Numbered from the stretch's first letter, positions 17,556 through 26,277 are shown. The stretch: DNA of 52,526 bases from Vibrio penaeicida (GCF_002933855.1 NZ_BFAQ01000053.1:24332-76857), one strand, 5' to 3'. The notes: a model not told the origin generated them from the letters alone. Numbers and translations: made by a program.

Positions 17556-18433
17556 ATGGTCACCTGAAGAAACCTTGCTCGTCGAATCGACATTGACAGC
17601 TTAGACACTAAAGATTTAGGAAGAAATGTTAGGCGGTTGAGTTGGCGGCACAGTTCATCTGAAAGGCTAGGGTGATGTAAATCGTTGATTACGGTACCCA
17701 GTAGGTTGGCATTATTGTCGCTCAAATGATGCATGGCAGACGATAACTCAGCGTGATTTGTTTTCCCTGCCATCAGCATAAGAACGGTACCATCGCAGCA
17801 TCCTGCTATCGTTTCTGCCGGAATATTGTTGGCGTTTAACTGCGAGATTGGGCTGGTATCTATGATGACTCTGTCGTAGTCCCTGAGCCAAAGTTCGATC
17901 TTTTGTTTGAGCATGTGAGGTTGGCGAAAGCCCATAATTTCAGCTTTTTCAGATGGTGCGTTAACACCAGAGATTACTTCGTGTGTCCCTTCTACTATCG
18001 CGAGGTGCTGGCAGCCAGATGGTTCGGGCTTGGGCTTATATTGGTTGCTGACTATCGTGGCTTTTTCGCCAATTTTTTCTCTTTGTTCAAATGCTTCTGT
18101 GTTTTCAAATGTCTCGATGTTCTCAATGGCTTCTATATCTTCAATAACGTCTATGTCATTAGTTGTGCGTATATCACCCGTGAAATCAGTGGATTCTGAC
18201 GCTTCGGGTAGCATACTGGGTAAATCAATCGACTTTAGGCTTGGGTGCTTTAAGTTTAAGTCGACAAACAAAGTTCTGTACCCAGCAAGCAGGTGCCGTT
18301 CGGTAAGAGCCAATGCAATGGAACTGCTGCCTTCGCCGCAATTTGTCGAGGTAATACAAAATGAACGGCAGTGGTGTTTTTCTAGCTGAAGAAAAATTTG
18401 TTCAATTTCCATGTTACAAGCAGGAATAGACAT
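17552..18433 (-). CDS. sypD: CpsD/BY-kinase-like ATPase with degenerate Walker A, SypD-like
   Basis: 293 aa, P-loop family resembling tyrosine autokinases that partner Wzz proteins. The Walker A region reads TSTNCGEGSSS, so the Lys of GKS is replaced by Ser. A Walker A'-like VDLNLKHPSL and a Walker B-like YDRVIIDTSPI remain. There is no C-terminal tyrosine cluster. Between A' and B is an acidic, repetitive insertion (about residues 93-117, IE/NIE/FEN units). Together these suggest a structural or regulatory partner for SypO/SypC rather than an active kinase. The start shares one base with the sypC stop and has AGGAG upstream. Confidence 0.82.
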   Translation of the reverse strand: MSIPACNMEIEQIFLQLEKHHCRSFCITSTNCGEGSSSIALALTERHLLAGYRTLFVDLNLKHPSLKSIDLPSMLPEASESTDFTGDIRTTNDIDVIEDIEAIENIETFENTEAFEQREKIGEKATIVSNQYKPKPEPSGCQHLAIVEGTHEVISGVNAPSEKAEIMGFRQPHMLKQKIELWLRDYDRVIIDTSPISQLNANNIPAETIAGCCDGTVLMLMAGKTNHAELSSAMHHLSDNNANLLGTVINDLHHPSLSDELCRQLNRLTFLPKSLVSKLSMSIRRARFLQVTI

Positions 18434-20541
18434 TACAGTGCTCCTATCAATGCGACGGTAGCCAAGACACGAAACACATCGTCCAAACCCGTTCGAACTT
18501 TTTCCAACATGCTTTCATCCATTCTTGGAACATAAACAGTGTCACCTGCTCTAAGTACTGGAAGGATTCTAAAGTTGGCGGTACGGCTGAACTCAATAAG
18601 GTCAAATGTGCGAGCTTGACCGCTACAGCAAGACATGTTCACAACACTAATTTTTTCTAGGTACGCATTGTTACTGGGGCCGCCTGCTTCTGCCAAAAGA
18701 TCCAAAATTGTCATGGTATCGTTGAATCGATATCTGCCGGGGTTGTTGACTGCTCCTAATACGCGAATCGTTGATTCTTTGCTTTCATCTAACCAATTTT
18801 TGTCTTTCTCTGGGATGTATATGGTGTCGCCAGGTTTTACCTTAGGAAGTAACGATTCATCACCTGTTTCGAAATAAAGCGACAAGTTAAGCTTGCTGAC
18901 TCGGGCATATTTCCCATTGCGGTGAGTGACGCGAATATTATGGATATCAGCACTTTGGGTAGGACCATCAGCAGCAGCTAGAATGTCGAGGAAATGCATG
19001 TCTTCGGTAAATCGATATCTTCCGGGGGCAGAAAGTTGACCAAATACATAGATGGAAACGTCGGAAGCTTGGCGAACCCACTGTGCTTTGTTGTCGGAAG
19101 GATCTTGAGGTAGGTCGTGTACCCTAACGGTGCTACCTGCTCGAATTAACGGCAGTTCGGCATCGCTCGTCCCGTTCTTTATAAAGCTATCCAAATCGAA
19201 CACGGTCATTTCTGGAATTCCTTGCTCAGTGGGAGTGACGACCTCAATTCGGCTTGTATCTGCTCTGCCAATGGGGCCTCCGACATGAGCCAACAAATCC
19301 ATCAAATTCATTTCGTCAGACCATTCAATACGCCCTGGTCGTTTTACTTCTCCAATTACACGTACCGCTCGGCTAGGCGCGATTTTTAACCATGACTTCT
19401 CATTCATATCGGTCTTTTCAGGGACAAAGATGGCGTCGCCGGGACTGATTTCTGGCGGTGTCATGCGTTGCGTGCCTTCTGTATAACCCGACAAGTCAAA
19501 ATTGATGACTCGACCATTACTTTTGATGACGCGAATTTGGCGAGATTCAGCAAAGCGAGTAGGACCGCCTGCGTTCGCGAGAATGTCCATGAAGGTTGCG
19601 CCTTCTTTCCCTTCAAATGCTCCCGGTTTAGCCACTTCACCCATGACATACACCGTGTTGGAACCGGATTTGATTTCGTCTTCTTGTTTCGGGACGAATA
19701 TGGTTGCGCCAGCGACAAGTTCAGGTAAAAGGTTGCTATTGCCTGTATCGAGATATTTCTTAAGGCTGAAAAGGGTAGGTTCGTTGTGTGCAATGACACG
19801 GATCTGGTCTACTGCTGCGTAGCGAGTCACGCCACCCGCACGCATTAAAAGATCGACAAGCGTATTGTCTTGCTTGAAAGAAAAGGTTCCCGGAGCGTTG
19901 ACTTCCCCAAACACTTTGATGGCGTTTCGTCCATCGGCGGCATCACCTGCATCCGCCAATTTGGCTGGGTCGAATTCTTGCTCGATATTGCCAACCATAG
20001 GGGAAGCAGGAATGAACAACGTGTCTAAAGATTTCATATCGGGCAGTAGGTTCTTGTTGCCTGTATCTAAAAACGCTTTGTAATTGAACGTTTGGACATC
20101 ATCTCCACGACGAAGCTGTATTTGGTCAAGCTGTGCCCCAGAGCGCAATCCACCCGCCGCATGGAGAGCTAATTGAACACTATCGCCTTTTTGAAGAGTG
20201 TACTCGCCTGGGTTTTCAACATAACCTTGGATACTAATGAGTAACTGTTTTTTACTGATGAAAACTTTTAGGTTGGAGAGATCTTGAAGCACGGTTTTCA
20301 AACTGATCGTAATCGTTGCGATCATTTGATCTTCCGTTTTACCTGCAACATGAATTGGGCCAACTTCCGGAAGAATGAGCCTGCCACGTTTGTCTACTTG
20401 GAAATCCTTATTTAACGTTGTTTCCCCCGGCAACATAACACTGACTAAATCGCCTACGTTAACCGTTTCTTGTTTGGCATTTGCATTTAAAGGCAGTAAA
20501 CCCACCACAAGGCAAAGTATGACACGATAGAATCTATTCAT
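18433..20541 (-). CDS. sypC: Outer-membrane polysaccharide export protein with six SLBB repeats, SypC-like
   Basis: 702 aa, almost twice the length of Wza. There is a signal peptide at 1-22 (ANA-K cleavage, no lipobox). A poly-export domain (about 24-100) is followed by six SLBB domains. Their Gly-x-Val/Leu-x(2)-Pro-Gly cores start at residues 106, 212, 301, 397, 501 and 596, a period of about 95. The tail ends in a short hydrophobic stretch (RVLATVALIGAL) that could insert in the outer membrane. By family it forms the translocation channel for the exopolysaccharide. Stacked SLBB domains would lengthen the periplasmic tunnel. It overlaps sypB by 8 bases. Confidence 0.92.
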   Translation of the reverse strand: MNRFYRVILCLVVGLLPLNANAKQETVNVGDLVSVMLPGETTLNKDFQVDKRGRLILPEVGPIHVAGKTEDQMIATITISLKTVLQDLSNLKVFISKKQLLISIQGYVENPGEYTLQKGDSVQLALHAAGGLRSGAQLDQIQLRRGDDVQTFNYKAFLDTGNKNLLPDMKSLDTLFIPASPMVGNIEQEFDPAKLADAGDAADGRNAIKVFGEVNAPGTFSFKQDNTLVDLLMRAGGVTRYAAVDQIRVIAHNEPTLFSLKKYLDTGNSNLLPELVAGATIFVPKQEDEIKSGSNTVYVMGEVAKPGAFEGKEGATFMDILANAGGPTRFAESRQIRVIKSNGRVINFDLSGYTEGTQRMTPPEISPGDAIFVPEKTDMNEKSWLKIAPSRAVRVIGEVKRPGRIEWSDEMNLMDLLAHVGGPIGRADTSRIEVVTPTEQGIPEMTVFDLDSFIKNGTSDAELPLIRAGSTVRVHDLPQDPSDNKAQWVRQASDVSIYVFGQLSAPGRYRFTEDMHFLDILAAADGPTQSADIHNIRVTHRNGKYARVSKLNLSLYFETGDESLLPKVKPGDTIYIPEKDKNWLDESKESTIRVLGAVNNPGRYRFNDTMTILDLLAEAGGPSNNAYLEKISVVNMSCCSGQARTFDLIEFSRTANFRILPVLRAGDTVYVPRMDESMLEKVRTGLDDVFRVLATVALIGAL

Positions 20542-21346
20542 TGCTCATCTCCGCTGGCAATATTTGTTCTGCTTGAAGCAATTCAATGGTGACACGACGA
20601 TTTGTTAGCCGAACATGCGGTTCGTTGCCTTCAAATAGTGGGTCTGCCGCTCCCACCGAATCGACATGAATACGCTGAGGGTCTAAACCAAAAATGCTCA
20701 AGTATCTTTTCACCTGTTTAGCTCGCTCCATCGCCAAGTCGGTGTTGTAACTCTCTTTACCGACAGAATCAGCATGCCCAGTAACGAGTAGTTTGAATTC
20801 GGGGTTTTGTTTCAATAGCTGAGAGGCTTCCGCAAGACGTCCGACATATTTAGGGTTCAGTTCATAGCTATTAAAAGCGAATTGGTTATCTGCATTAAGC
20901 AAGTCGTATAGGCGTGTGGCTAACCCCACTTCTTTTTTGCTTTTCTGATTACTTCCTGGGGGCACACAATCTTCTTTTGAGAGGACATAATCCAACTGGT
21001 TTTCAAGCCTTCTGAGAAGCTTTCTTTGGATGATTAAGTCGTTAGCTGCGTCGTACTGTAAACCGCCCTCAAGCTCGCGTGCGATTCTTGCTTCATTATT
21101 TTTTGCATGATAAACGGTAGCAGGGAAACACCATTCAGCTTGTTCCAAAATCAGCACATCTAAGTGCCTAGCAGCCAGTTCCCATTCGAATCTAAGCCCG
21201 TGCTCAGGGCCGAGAGGCTCGTCAGGCATTACGGCTGAGAAACTTGCTTGAGGATAATGCTCTGCAAGCCCGCCATTGCCTTCAGGTGCAAAGCTGGTGC
21301 AGCCAGATATTGAAGCAAACAATGACAGTAAAAAGATGAATCTCAT
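20534..21346 (-). CDS. sypB: OmpA-family lipoprotein, SypB-like
   Basis: 270 aa from the ATG at 21346, which has GGAGG 6 bases upstream; the frame extends only two codons further, to a TTG. A short signal peptide ends in a lipobox (SISGC, Cys about residue 17), so it should be lipid-anchored. The middle is helical with acidic and aromatic residues. The C-terminal 105 residues are an OmpA peptidoglycan-binding domain: FAFNSYELNPKYV, LLVTGHADSVG, NTDLAMERAKQVKRYL and GAADPLFEG...RLTNRRV. It probably anchors the export complex to the cell wall. It lies between sypA and sypC. Confidence 0.9.
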   Translation of the reverse strand: MRFIFLLSLFASISGCTSFAPEGNGGLAEHYPQASFSAVMPDEPLGPEHGLRFEWELAARHLDVLILEQAEWCFPATVYHAKNNEARIARELEGGLQYDAANDLIIQRKLLRRLENQLDYVLSKEDCVPPGSNQKSKKEVGLATRLYDLLNADNQFAFNSYELNPKYVGRLAEASQLLKQNPEFKLLVTGHADSVGKESYNTDLAMERAKQVKRYLSIFGLDPQRIHVDSVGAADPLFEGNEPHVRLTNRRVTIELLQAEQILPAEMSNE

Positions 21347-21410
21347 ACCCAACCTCCGAACATTTCTAACTTAAAATCCACGTTAAAGATTTCGACTTAA
21401 AATGAAGTCA

Positions 21411-21731
21411 CTAATGACTGTTATTGTTAACAGGAATGGCATTACTAATTCTGAGCAAAGTAATAAGTTCAAGAGGTTGCCCATGCGCATTTTCAATTCG
21501 CATTACTCGTTTTTTCTCGATTAAGCGTTTGTAGAGATAAACAATGGCACCAACGCCAGAGGAATCTAAAAATGAAACTTGAGATAAGTCGATTTCGACT
21601 TCTTTATGTGTATCTTCAAAAATGACTTTATCAATTTGAGGTTGCAGCGACTTACATCCCATTGCATCCATATCGCCTAAAACGGACAAAGTAAGTAGTT
21701 GAGGGCTTTGTTCTGATCTTTGCATTTCCAT
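21411..21731 (-). CDS. sypA: STAS-domain anti-sigma-factor-antagonist-like switch, SypA-like
   Basis: 106 aa, a single STAS domain with VEIDLSQVSFLDSSGVGAIVYL. The conserved phosphorylatable serine is S58 with the start chosen here (AGGAG 6 bases upstream), or S56 if the second in-frame ATG is used. Position 56 is the published number for V. fischeri SypA. By analogy SypE phosphorylates SypA and inactivates it; unphosphorylated SypA promotes biofilm by an unresolved route. It is the first gene of the leftward cluster, directly behind a sigma-54-type promoter. Confidence 0.9.
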   Translation of the reverse strand: MEMQRSEQSPQLLTLSVLGDMDAMGCKSLQPQIDKVIFEDTHKEVEIDLSQVSFLDSSGVGAIVYLYKRLIEKKRVMRIENAHGQPLELITLLRISNAIPVNNNSH

Positions 21732-21771
21732 AAGTATCTCCTGTTGTTGGAAACGTTACGCTTATAGAATT

Positions 21772-21787
21772 AGCACAATATGTGCCA
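21772..21787 (-). promoter_or_regulatory. Sigma-54-type promoter of sypA
   Basis: On the minus strand it reads TGGCAC-ATATT-GTGCT. The -24 element is perfect, and the -12 element keeps GC with one change. It is about 40-56 bases upstream of the sypA start. Confidence 0.7.
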
Positions 21788-21835
21788 ACAAATAATTTTT
21801 TAAATTACAATAACTTAATGATATTTAATGAAGGT

Positions 21836-21915
21836 TTCGCAATTTGAAATGCGTAGCTTCTTTCAAATTGACAATAGGATACAGGTTGCACTTGTGCGAA
21901 TTCTCAAAATGAGAT
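21836..21915. promoter_or_regulatory. Cluster of SypG enhancer-like sites upstream of sypA
   Basis: Three related motifs lie 50-145 bases upstream of the promoter: TTCTCA-AAA-TGAGAT at 21901-21915 (plus), ATTTCA-AAT-TGCGAA at 21836-21850 (minus) and a CTTTCA-AAT-TGACAA copy at about 21860-21874 (plus). The first matches the core best. The remainder of 21916-22136 is AT-rich leader with nothing else I recognise. Confidence 0.55.
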
Positions 21916-22136
21916 TATTTGAAAATTGAGACAGTTAGCTGTGTTGTAGGCTCTCAAACCGAGCTAATAGGACTGAAGCAATGTCTTAGAAGTGATAATT
22001 ACCGAAGTTGTATTGTTGGTATGTTGATACGTGATTAACGTGTTACTAATGTATAGGTGTGAGTGATTTTTGAGCAGGTGCAGAGCTGGAAAATGCACCT
22101 TAAATTGGATGATGTCATCATAACTTGAGGTGGACT

Positions 22137-22886
22137 ATGGTTTGCAAAGCGCTTGTTCTCTTCCTTGTTGTAATGGCTGTTAACCTTATCAATGCAAGGG
22201 CTTTGTCTGCAGAGGACATCACAGGTGTACAAGACAGCTGGGCACCGTTTTCTATGCAGGGTGAAGAAAAAGGCATTGCCGTCGATATTGTGACAGCAGC
22301 TTTTAAAGCTCAAGGCTATGACCTTAATTTTAAACTTATGCCGTTTGCAAGAGCGGTACACGAAGTTAAGAAAAGCCGCGTGGATGTGTTGGTTGCTACT
22401 TGGTATACCGAAGAAAGGGCAACATACCTAGAGTACAGCGACCCGTATTTCTACAATAAAGTGAAATTCATTAAGCTCAAAGACGATCCATTTGAATATT
22501 TTGGAATGGAAAGTTTACGAGGACTCAATGTAGGTATAGTAAGAAGTTATGGATACGGAGATGAATTTTCGAGCTCCTTTCTATTCCAGCGTGACCCAGT
22601 ATCAGATACATTGAGCAACCTCAAAAAGCTCAAGGCAGGCAGAATCGATCTAACGCTAGAAGAACCCATTGTTGCATCATTTCTAATGACCGAAAACGGA
22701 TTGGATCCTGATTTATTTGAGGTTTCAGAAAACTCACTTTCAGTAAATGCGCTACACATTACAACGAGTAAGAACCATCCTAACGCAAGCCAACTGATCC
22801 ATGATTTCAATGTTGGATTAAGAGAAATCAAGAAAAACGGCACTTATTGGGCAATATTGGTTAAATATGGGCTTCAAGAAGAGTAA
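22137..22886 (+). CDS. Periplasmic solute-binding protein, family 3 (amino-acid type), orphan
   Basis: 249 aa from the ATG at 22137, with GAGG just upstream; a 4-codon longer frame begins with TTG and lacks a ribosome site. A signal peptide (about 1-24, ending ALSA) is followed by a bilobal SBP_bac_3 fold: WAPFSMQGEEKGIAVDIVTAAF, RVDVLVATWYTEERATYLEYSDPYF and LRGLNVGIVRSYGYG. Such proteins bind amino acids or similar small polar ligands. No permease or ATPase is adjacent, as is common for the many stand-alone versions in Vibrio. It diverges from sypA, so it could be a periplasmic sensor input, but that is speculative. Confidence 0.8.
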   Translation: MVCKALVLFLVVMAVNLINARALSAEDITGVQDSWAPFSMQGEEKGIAVDIVTAAFKAQGYDLNFKLMPFARAVHEVKKSRVDVLVATWYTEERATYLEYSDPYFYNKVKFIKLKDDPFEYFGMESLRGLNVGIVRSYGYGDEFSSSFLFQRDPVSDTLSNLKKLKAGRIDLTLEEPIVASFLMTENGLDPDLFEVSENSLSVNALHITTSKNHPNASQLIHDFNVGLREIKKNGTYWAILVKYGLQEE

Positions 22887-23263
22887 TGATCTGAATGATT
22901 GTTGCACAGGCATACGTTCAAACTGATTCACAATTCATGAATCAGAAATTTACCACCAAATGATACCTCGCTTGGTAACCAACCTTCTGAACTAACATAG
23001 GTATAAAGCGCCACAATTGAGTGTTCATAAATTTTGTGACTGCCAACACTATAATTAATTCAGTGCTTTAAATAAGTCTTTTACCGATAATTCAGTAAAT
23101 AACGCGAATGTGTCGCTAACTGAGTGAATTAATTAACTATCGTGAGCGATGTGTTCACTAAATGCTCTGGTATGAGGTGTGCGAATATTTTGATATTCAG
23201 CATAGCCTGCGGTGGCTTGAGCAGGTAGACTGAATTTCATAAGTAGTAAAAATAAGAAGAAAA
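22887..23263. other. 377-base non-coding stretch before cobT
   Basis: It contains a short perfect hairpin (CTGATTCA/TGAATCAG, 22923-22945) without a T-run, possibly marking the end of the upstream gene. A second hairpin, CCTGC/GCAGG, lies near 23207-23226. I searched for a cobalamin riboswitch and found no convincing B12 box. No ORF is supported. Confidence 0.5.
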
Positions 23264-24304
23264 ATGCTAGACCAAACACATTCCAGTTACATTCAAGATG
23301 TCATCAATCAAAAAACTAAGCCACTAGGTGCACTAGGTTTGTTGGAAGATACTGCACATCAACTGGCTTTGATTCAAAGCCAAAACAAATCAAATGCTAT
23401 CAACAAAATCATATTGAATAAGCCTAAGATGATCGTATTTGCTGGCGATCACGGAATTGCTGAAGAGGGCGTGAGTATTGCGCCGAGTGCGGTCACTCAA
23501 CAAATGGTTCAAAACTTTCTTGCTGGTGGGGCAGCAATAAACTGTTTTTGTACACTCAATAACATTGATTTGTCGATCGTAGATGCTGGCATCTTGCAGC
23601 CAGTGGAGTCGAGTCAGAGTAACTATTTTGTGCAGCGTCTTGGCACCGGAACGAAAAATTTTGCCAAAAGCTCGGCTATGTCTTTAGATCAAGTCAATCA
23701 AGGTATATCGCTTGGGCGAACTTTGATTTCAGATCTTAGCCAGCAAGGTGCCGATATTCTTATGTTTGGCGAAATGGGCATCGGGAACACAAGCAGTGCG
23801 TCGGCTTTATTAAGCCTGGCGCTTGGCATTGAAGCTGAAGAGTCAGTTGGTGCTGGAACTGGAATTAATCAAGAACAGCTTTCTCGCAAAGTAGAGCTTG
23901 TTCAGCAAGCAATAGAACGCAGCAATAAATCACATTTGGGGTTAGATCCTTTGGTGATGCTGAGCGAAGTTGGTGGTTATGAAATCGTTCAGATGGTCGG
24001 AGCCTTCTTAGAGGCTTGTGACAAGAGAATTCCGGTGTTGGTTGATGGGTTCATTGTATCTGTCGCTGGATTTGTTGCTACGCGAATTCAACCGGAAGTG
24101 CGTGACTACATGTTGTTCGCCCATTGTTCAGAAGAACATGCTCATAGGCTTGTTCTCGAAGCCTTAAGAGCAAAACCCATGATCGATCTTGGATTAAGGC
24201 TCGGCGAAGGAACAGGCGCTGCATTAGCGTATCCACTTGTACTAGCCGCCGCTGCTTTTTACAACGACATGGCAAGCTTTGATAGCGCAGGAGTGACTGT
24301 GTGA
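23264..24304 (+). CDS. cobT: Nicotinate-nucleotide-dimethylbenzimidazole phosphoribosyltransferase
   Basis: 346 aa, full CobT length. It makes alpha-ribazole phosphate from nicotinate mononucleotide and dimethylbenzimidazole, supplying the lower ligand of cobalamin. Family motifs include IFAGDHGIAEEGVS-like (VFAGDHGIAEEGVSIAPSAV), GEMGIGNTSSASAL, SEVGGYEIVQMVGA and a C-terminal RLGEGTGAALAYPLV that carries the catalytic Glu. Its TGA overlaps the GTG start of cobS by 4 bases. It heads the cobT-S-U-C-pepF run, and the promoter must lie within the preceding 377 bases. Confidence 0.95.
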   Translation: MLDQTHSSYIQDVINQKTKPLGALGLLEDTAHQLALIQSQNKSNAINKIILNKPKMIVFAGDHGIAEEGVSIAPSAVTQQMVQNFLAGGAAINCFCTLNNIDLSIVDAGILQPVESSQSNYFVQRLGTGTKNFAKSSAMSLDQVNQGISLGRTLISDLSQQGADILMFGEMGIGNTSSASALLSLALGIEAEESVGAGTGINQEQLSRKVELVQQAIERSNKSHLGLDPLVMLSEVGGYEIVQMVGAFLEACDKRIPVLVDGFIVSVAGFVATRIQPEVRDYMLFAHCSEEHAHRLVLEALRAKPMIDLGLRLGEGTGAALAYPLVLAAAAFYNDMASFDSAGVTV

Positions 24305-25077
24305 GTTGGCTGAAAACTCAGCTAGAATTGTTCTACCTTGCGCTGAGTTTCTTCTCTAGAATTCCAGTACCGGCTTCTACTCCCTATTCAGACGAACGTA
24401 TGAATAGGGCTGGTCGGTATTTTGCTTTTGTAGGCGCATTATTCGGTCTGCTAAGCGCCTCGGTTTACGAGGCGTCAAATCTCATATTCTCACCACAGAT
24501 TTCAGTCTTTATCGCCATGGTATTTAGCCTTATGTTGACGGGCGCTTTCCATGAAGACGGTCTTACCGACATGGCTGATGGGATGGGCGGTGGAATGACT
24601 CGAGAGCGTCGGCTGTCGATTATGAAAGATAGCCGGATAGGAACCTACGGTGCCAGTGCACTAATCATGGCGATATTGGGAAAATTCTTATTGCTTTCAG
24701 AATTAGCAAACCATGAAAATATCTTTCTCATTTGGGTTGCGGGGTATACGTTTAGCCGCGCAATTGCAGCCAGCTTTATCTTCGATACCCCCTACGTATC
24801 GGACTCTGATACCAGTAAAAGTAAGCCTCTTGCACAAAAACAATCTCTTTCTGAACTTCTTTTTATACTAGTGTGTGGTATGGCTTCAATATTTTGGATG
24901 CCTTTTATCACCGCCGTTATAGTCGTTGTAATGGGTATGATCTTTCGCATGACATTTAAGCGTTGGTTGATGGCTCGGCTTGGGGGTTTTACTGGTGATT
25001 GCTTAGGTGCTGCTCAACAACTTGTCGAGATCCTTTTCTATTTGGTTGTATTAGGGGCTGTGGGAGTAAGCATGTGA
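24301..25077 (+). CDS. cobS: Adenosylcobinamide-GDP ribazoletransferase (cobalamin synthase)
   Basis: 258 aa, GTG start overlapping the cobT stop. A multi-spanning inner-membrane enzyme that joins adenosylcobinamide-GDP and alpha-ribazole (phosphate). The conserved metal-binding cytoplasmic segment HEDGLTDMADGMGGG is followed by RLSIMKDSRIGTYGA, and about six hydrophobic stretches are visible. It ends ATGTGA, overlapping the cobU start. Family assignment is clear. Confidence 0.95.
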   Translation: MSWLKTQLELFYLALSFFSRIPVPASTPYSDERMNRAGRYFAFVGALFGLLSASVYEASNLIFSPQISVFIAMVFSLMLTGAFHEDGLTDMADGMGGGMTRERRLSIMKDSRIGTYGASALIMAILGKFLLLSELANHENIFLIWVAGYTFSRAIAASFIFDTPYVSDSDTSKSKPLAQKQSLSELLFILVCGMASIFWMPFITAVIVVVMGMIFRMTFKRWLMARLGGFTGDCLGAAQQLVEILFYLVVLGAVGVSM

Positions 25078-25613
25078 AAAATCATCATTTGATTTTAGGT
25101 GGCGCACGAAGTGGGAAATCGACTTACGCTGAAGGGTGTGTACAAGAAATAGCAAGTAGCTCCACCTTAAAGAAAATCTACATCGCGACCGCGATATCTT
25201 TTGACGGAGAAATGTCACAGCGGATCGATATACATCAGCAAAGAAGAGGGGAGAGCTGGAATCTCATTGAAGAACCACTAAATCTTGCCGAAGTCATCCA
25301 ATCATTAGATGAAGGCTGTGTCGTCTTACTCGATTGCCTAACGTTGTGGCTCAATAATGTTTTATTTGAGTTAGGGGACGATGCGGTGGATAGTCAAGTA
25401 CACGAAAAAGTGGAAGAACTTGTTCGTGCCATTGCGACTTCGCGATGTCGTCTTGTTGTCGTGTCTAACGAAGTTGGAATGGGGATTGTCCCGCTTGGTA
25501 AAGTGAGCCGTTTGTTTGTTGACCATGCTGGTTGGATGAACCAGAAGATCGCAACTGTATGCAGTAATGTAACGTTTGTTGCTGCCGGTTTGCCCTTGCC
25601 TTTGAAATCTTAA
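25074..25613 (+). CDS. cobU: Adenosylcobinamide kinase / adenosylcobinamide-phosphate guanylyltransferase
   Basis: 179 aa from a GTG at 25074, chosen because GGGAG lies 7 bases upstream and because the protein then begins VKNHHLILGGARSGKS, as CobU proteins do. A longer frame upstream only copies cobS out of frame. The P-loop is GGARSGKS; the guanylylation region is near IDIHQQRRGESWNLIEEP, followed by VVLLDCLTLWLNN and VSNEVGMGIVPLGKVSRLFVD. It phosphorylates and guanylylates adenosylcobinamide to feed CobS. It overlaps cobS by 4 bases. Confidence 0.95.
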   Translation: MKNHHLILGGARSGKSTYAEGCVQEIASSSTLKKIYIATAISFDGEMSQRIDIHQQRRGESWNLIEEPLNLAEVIQSLDEGCVVLLDCLTLWLNNVLFELGDDAVDSQVHEKVEELVRAIATSRCRLVVVSNEVGMGIVPLGKVSRLFVDHAGWMNQKIATVCSNVTFVAAGLPLPLKS

Positions 25614-25626
25614 AGGCTGATAAGAA

Positions 25627-26277
25627 ATGAAAACCCCCGCCAATTACAACATCTATTTAGTGAGACACGGAAAAGTGACCGGTGAACCTGCTCTAAATGG
25701 TTGGACAGACGCAAAAGTACCGGAAACAACACAGTCTCAAATTGCTCAAGATTTGGTATCGGAAATCGGTACTTTTGATTCTATCATTTCATCACCATTA
25801 TCTCGTTGTTTGAATTTAGCTAAACTTATATCGTCAGGGAAAGACTCGACTGCCACAGATAGTGCCCAATCATCTAAGAGTGTTGAAGTTTCAGATGCCT
25901 TCAAAGAAATGTTGTTTGGCGACTTGGATGGTAAACCATTCAACACAATAGAATCTCATTGGCATCTTCTCGATGATTTTTGGCGTGATCCCGCAGGTCA
26001 CCCTCTACCCAATGCAGAAACATTAGAAGAGTTTCATAATCGAGTTGAAACTGAATGGCGATCCCTAACTCAAACATGTCAGCGAGATACGCTTGTTGTA
26101 ACACATGGCGGTGTAATCAGAATTATACTAGCCAGCGTTTTGGGTTTAGATTGGCGCAACCCTGCACTTTACTCTACATTATCAATCGCTAATGCCTCTG
26201 TTACGCATATTGAGCTTTGCAAAGCAGAGCAGGTTTTCATAAAAGTGAGGAGCGTTGGCGTTACTATAAGGAAATAA
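25627..26277 (+). CDS. cobC: Alpha-ribazole phosphatase-like histidine phosphatase
   Basis: 216 aa. Phosphoglycerate-mutase superfamily with LVRHG, SSPLSRC, FGDLDGKPF and VVTHGGVIR, so the catalytic His, both Arg and the second His are present. In this context it should dephosphorylate alpha-ribazole-5'-phosphate or the cobalamin phosphate, closing the lower-loop pathway begun by CobT, CobU and CobS. It is 13 bases after cobU and 2 bases before pepF. Family is certain; the substrate is inferred from neighbours. Confidence 0.88.
   Translation: MKTPANYNIYLVRHGKVTGEPALNGWTDAKVPETTQSQIAQDLVSEIGTFDSIISSPLSRCLNLAKLISSGKDSTATDSAQSSKSVEVSDAFKEMLFGDLDGKPFNTIESHWHLLDDFWRDPAGHPLPNAETLEEFHNRVETEWRSLTQTCQRDTLVVTHGGVIRIILASVLGLDWRNPALYSTLSIANASVTHIELCKAEQVFIKVRSVGVTIRK

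Noticed and set aside
22887..23263. Cobalamin riboswitch upstream of cobT
   Set aside because: Expected from context, but I could not find a B12 box or the conserved flanking helices; only short hairpins are visible. A covariance-model search would decide.
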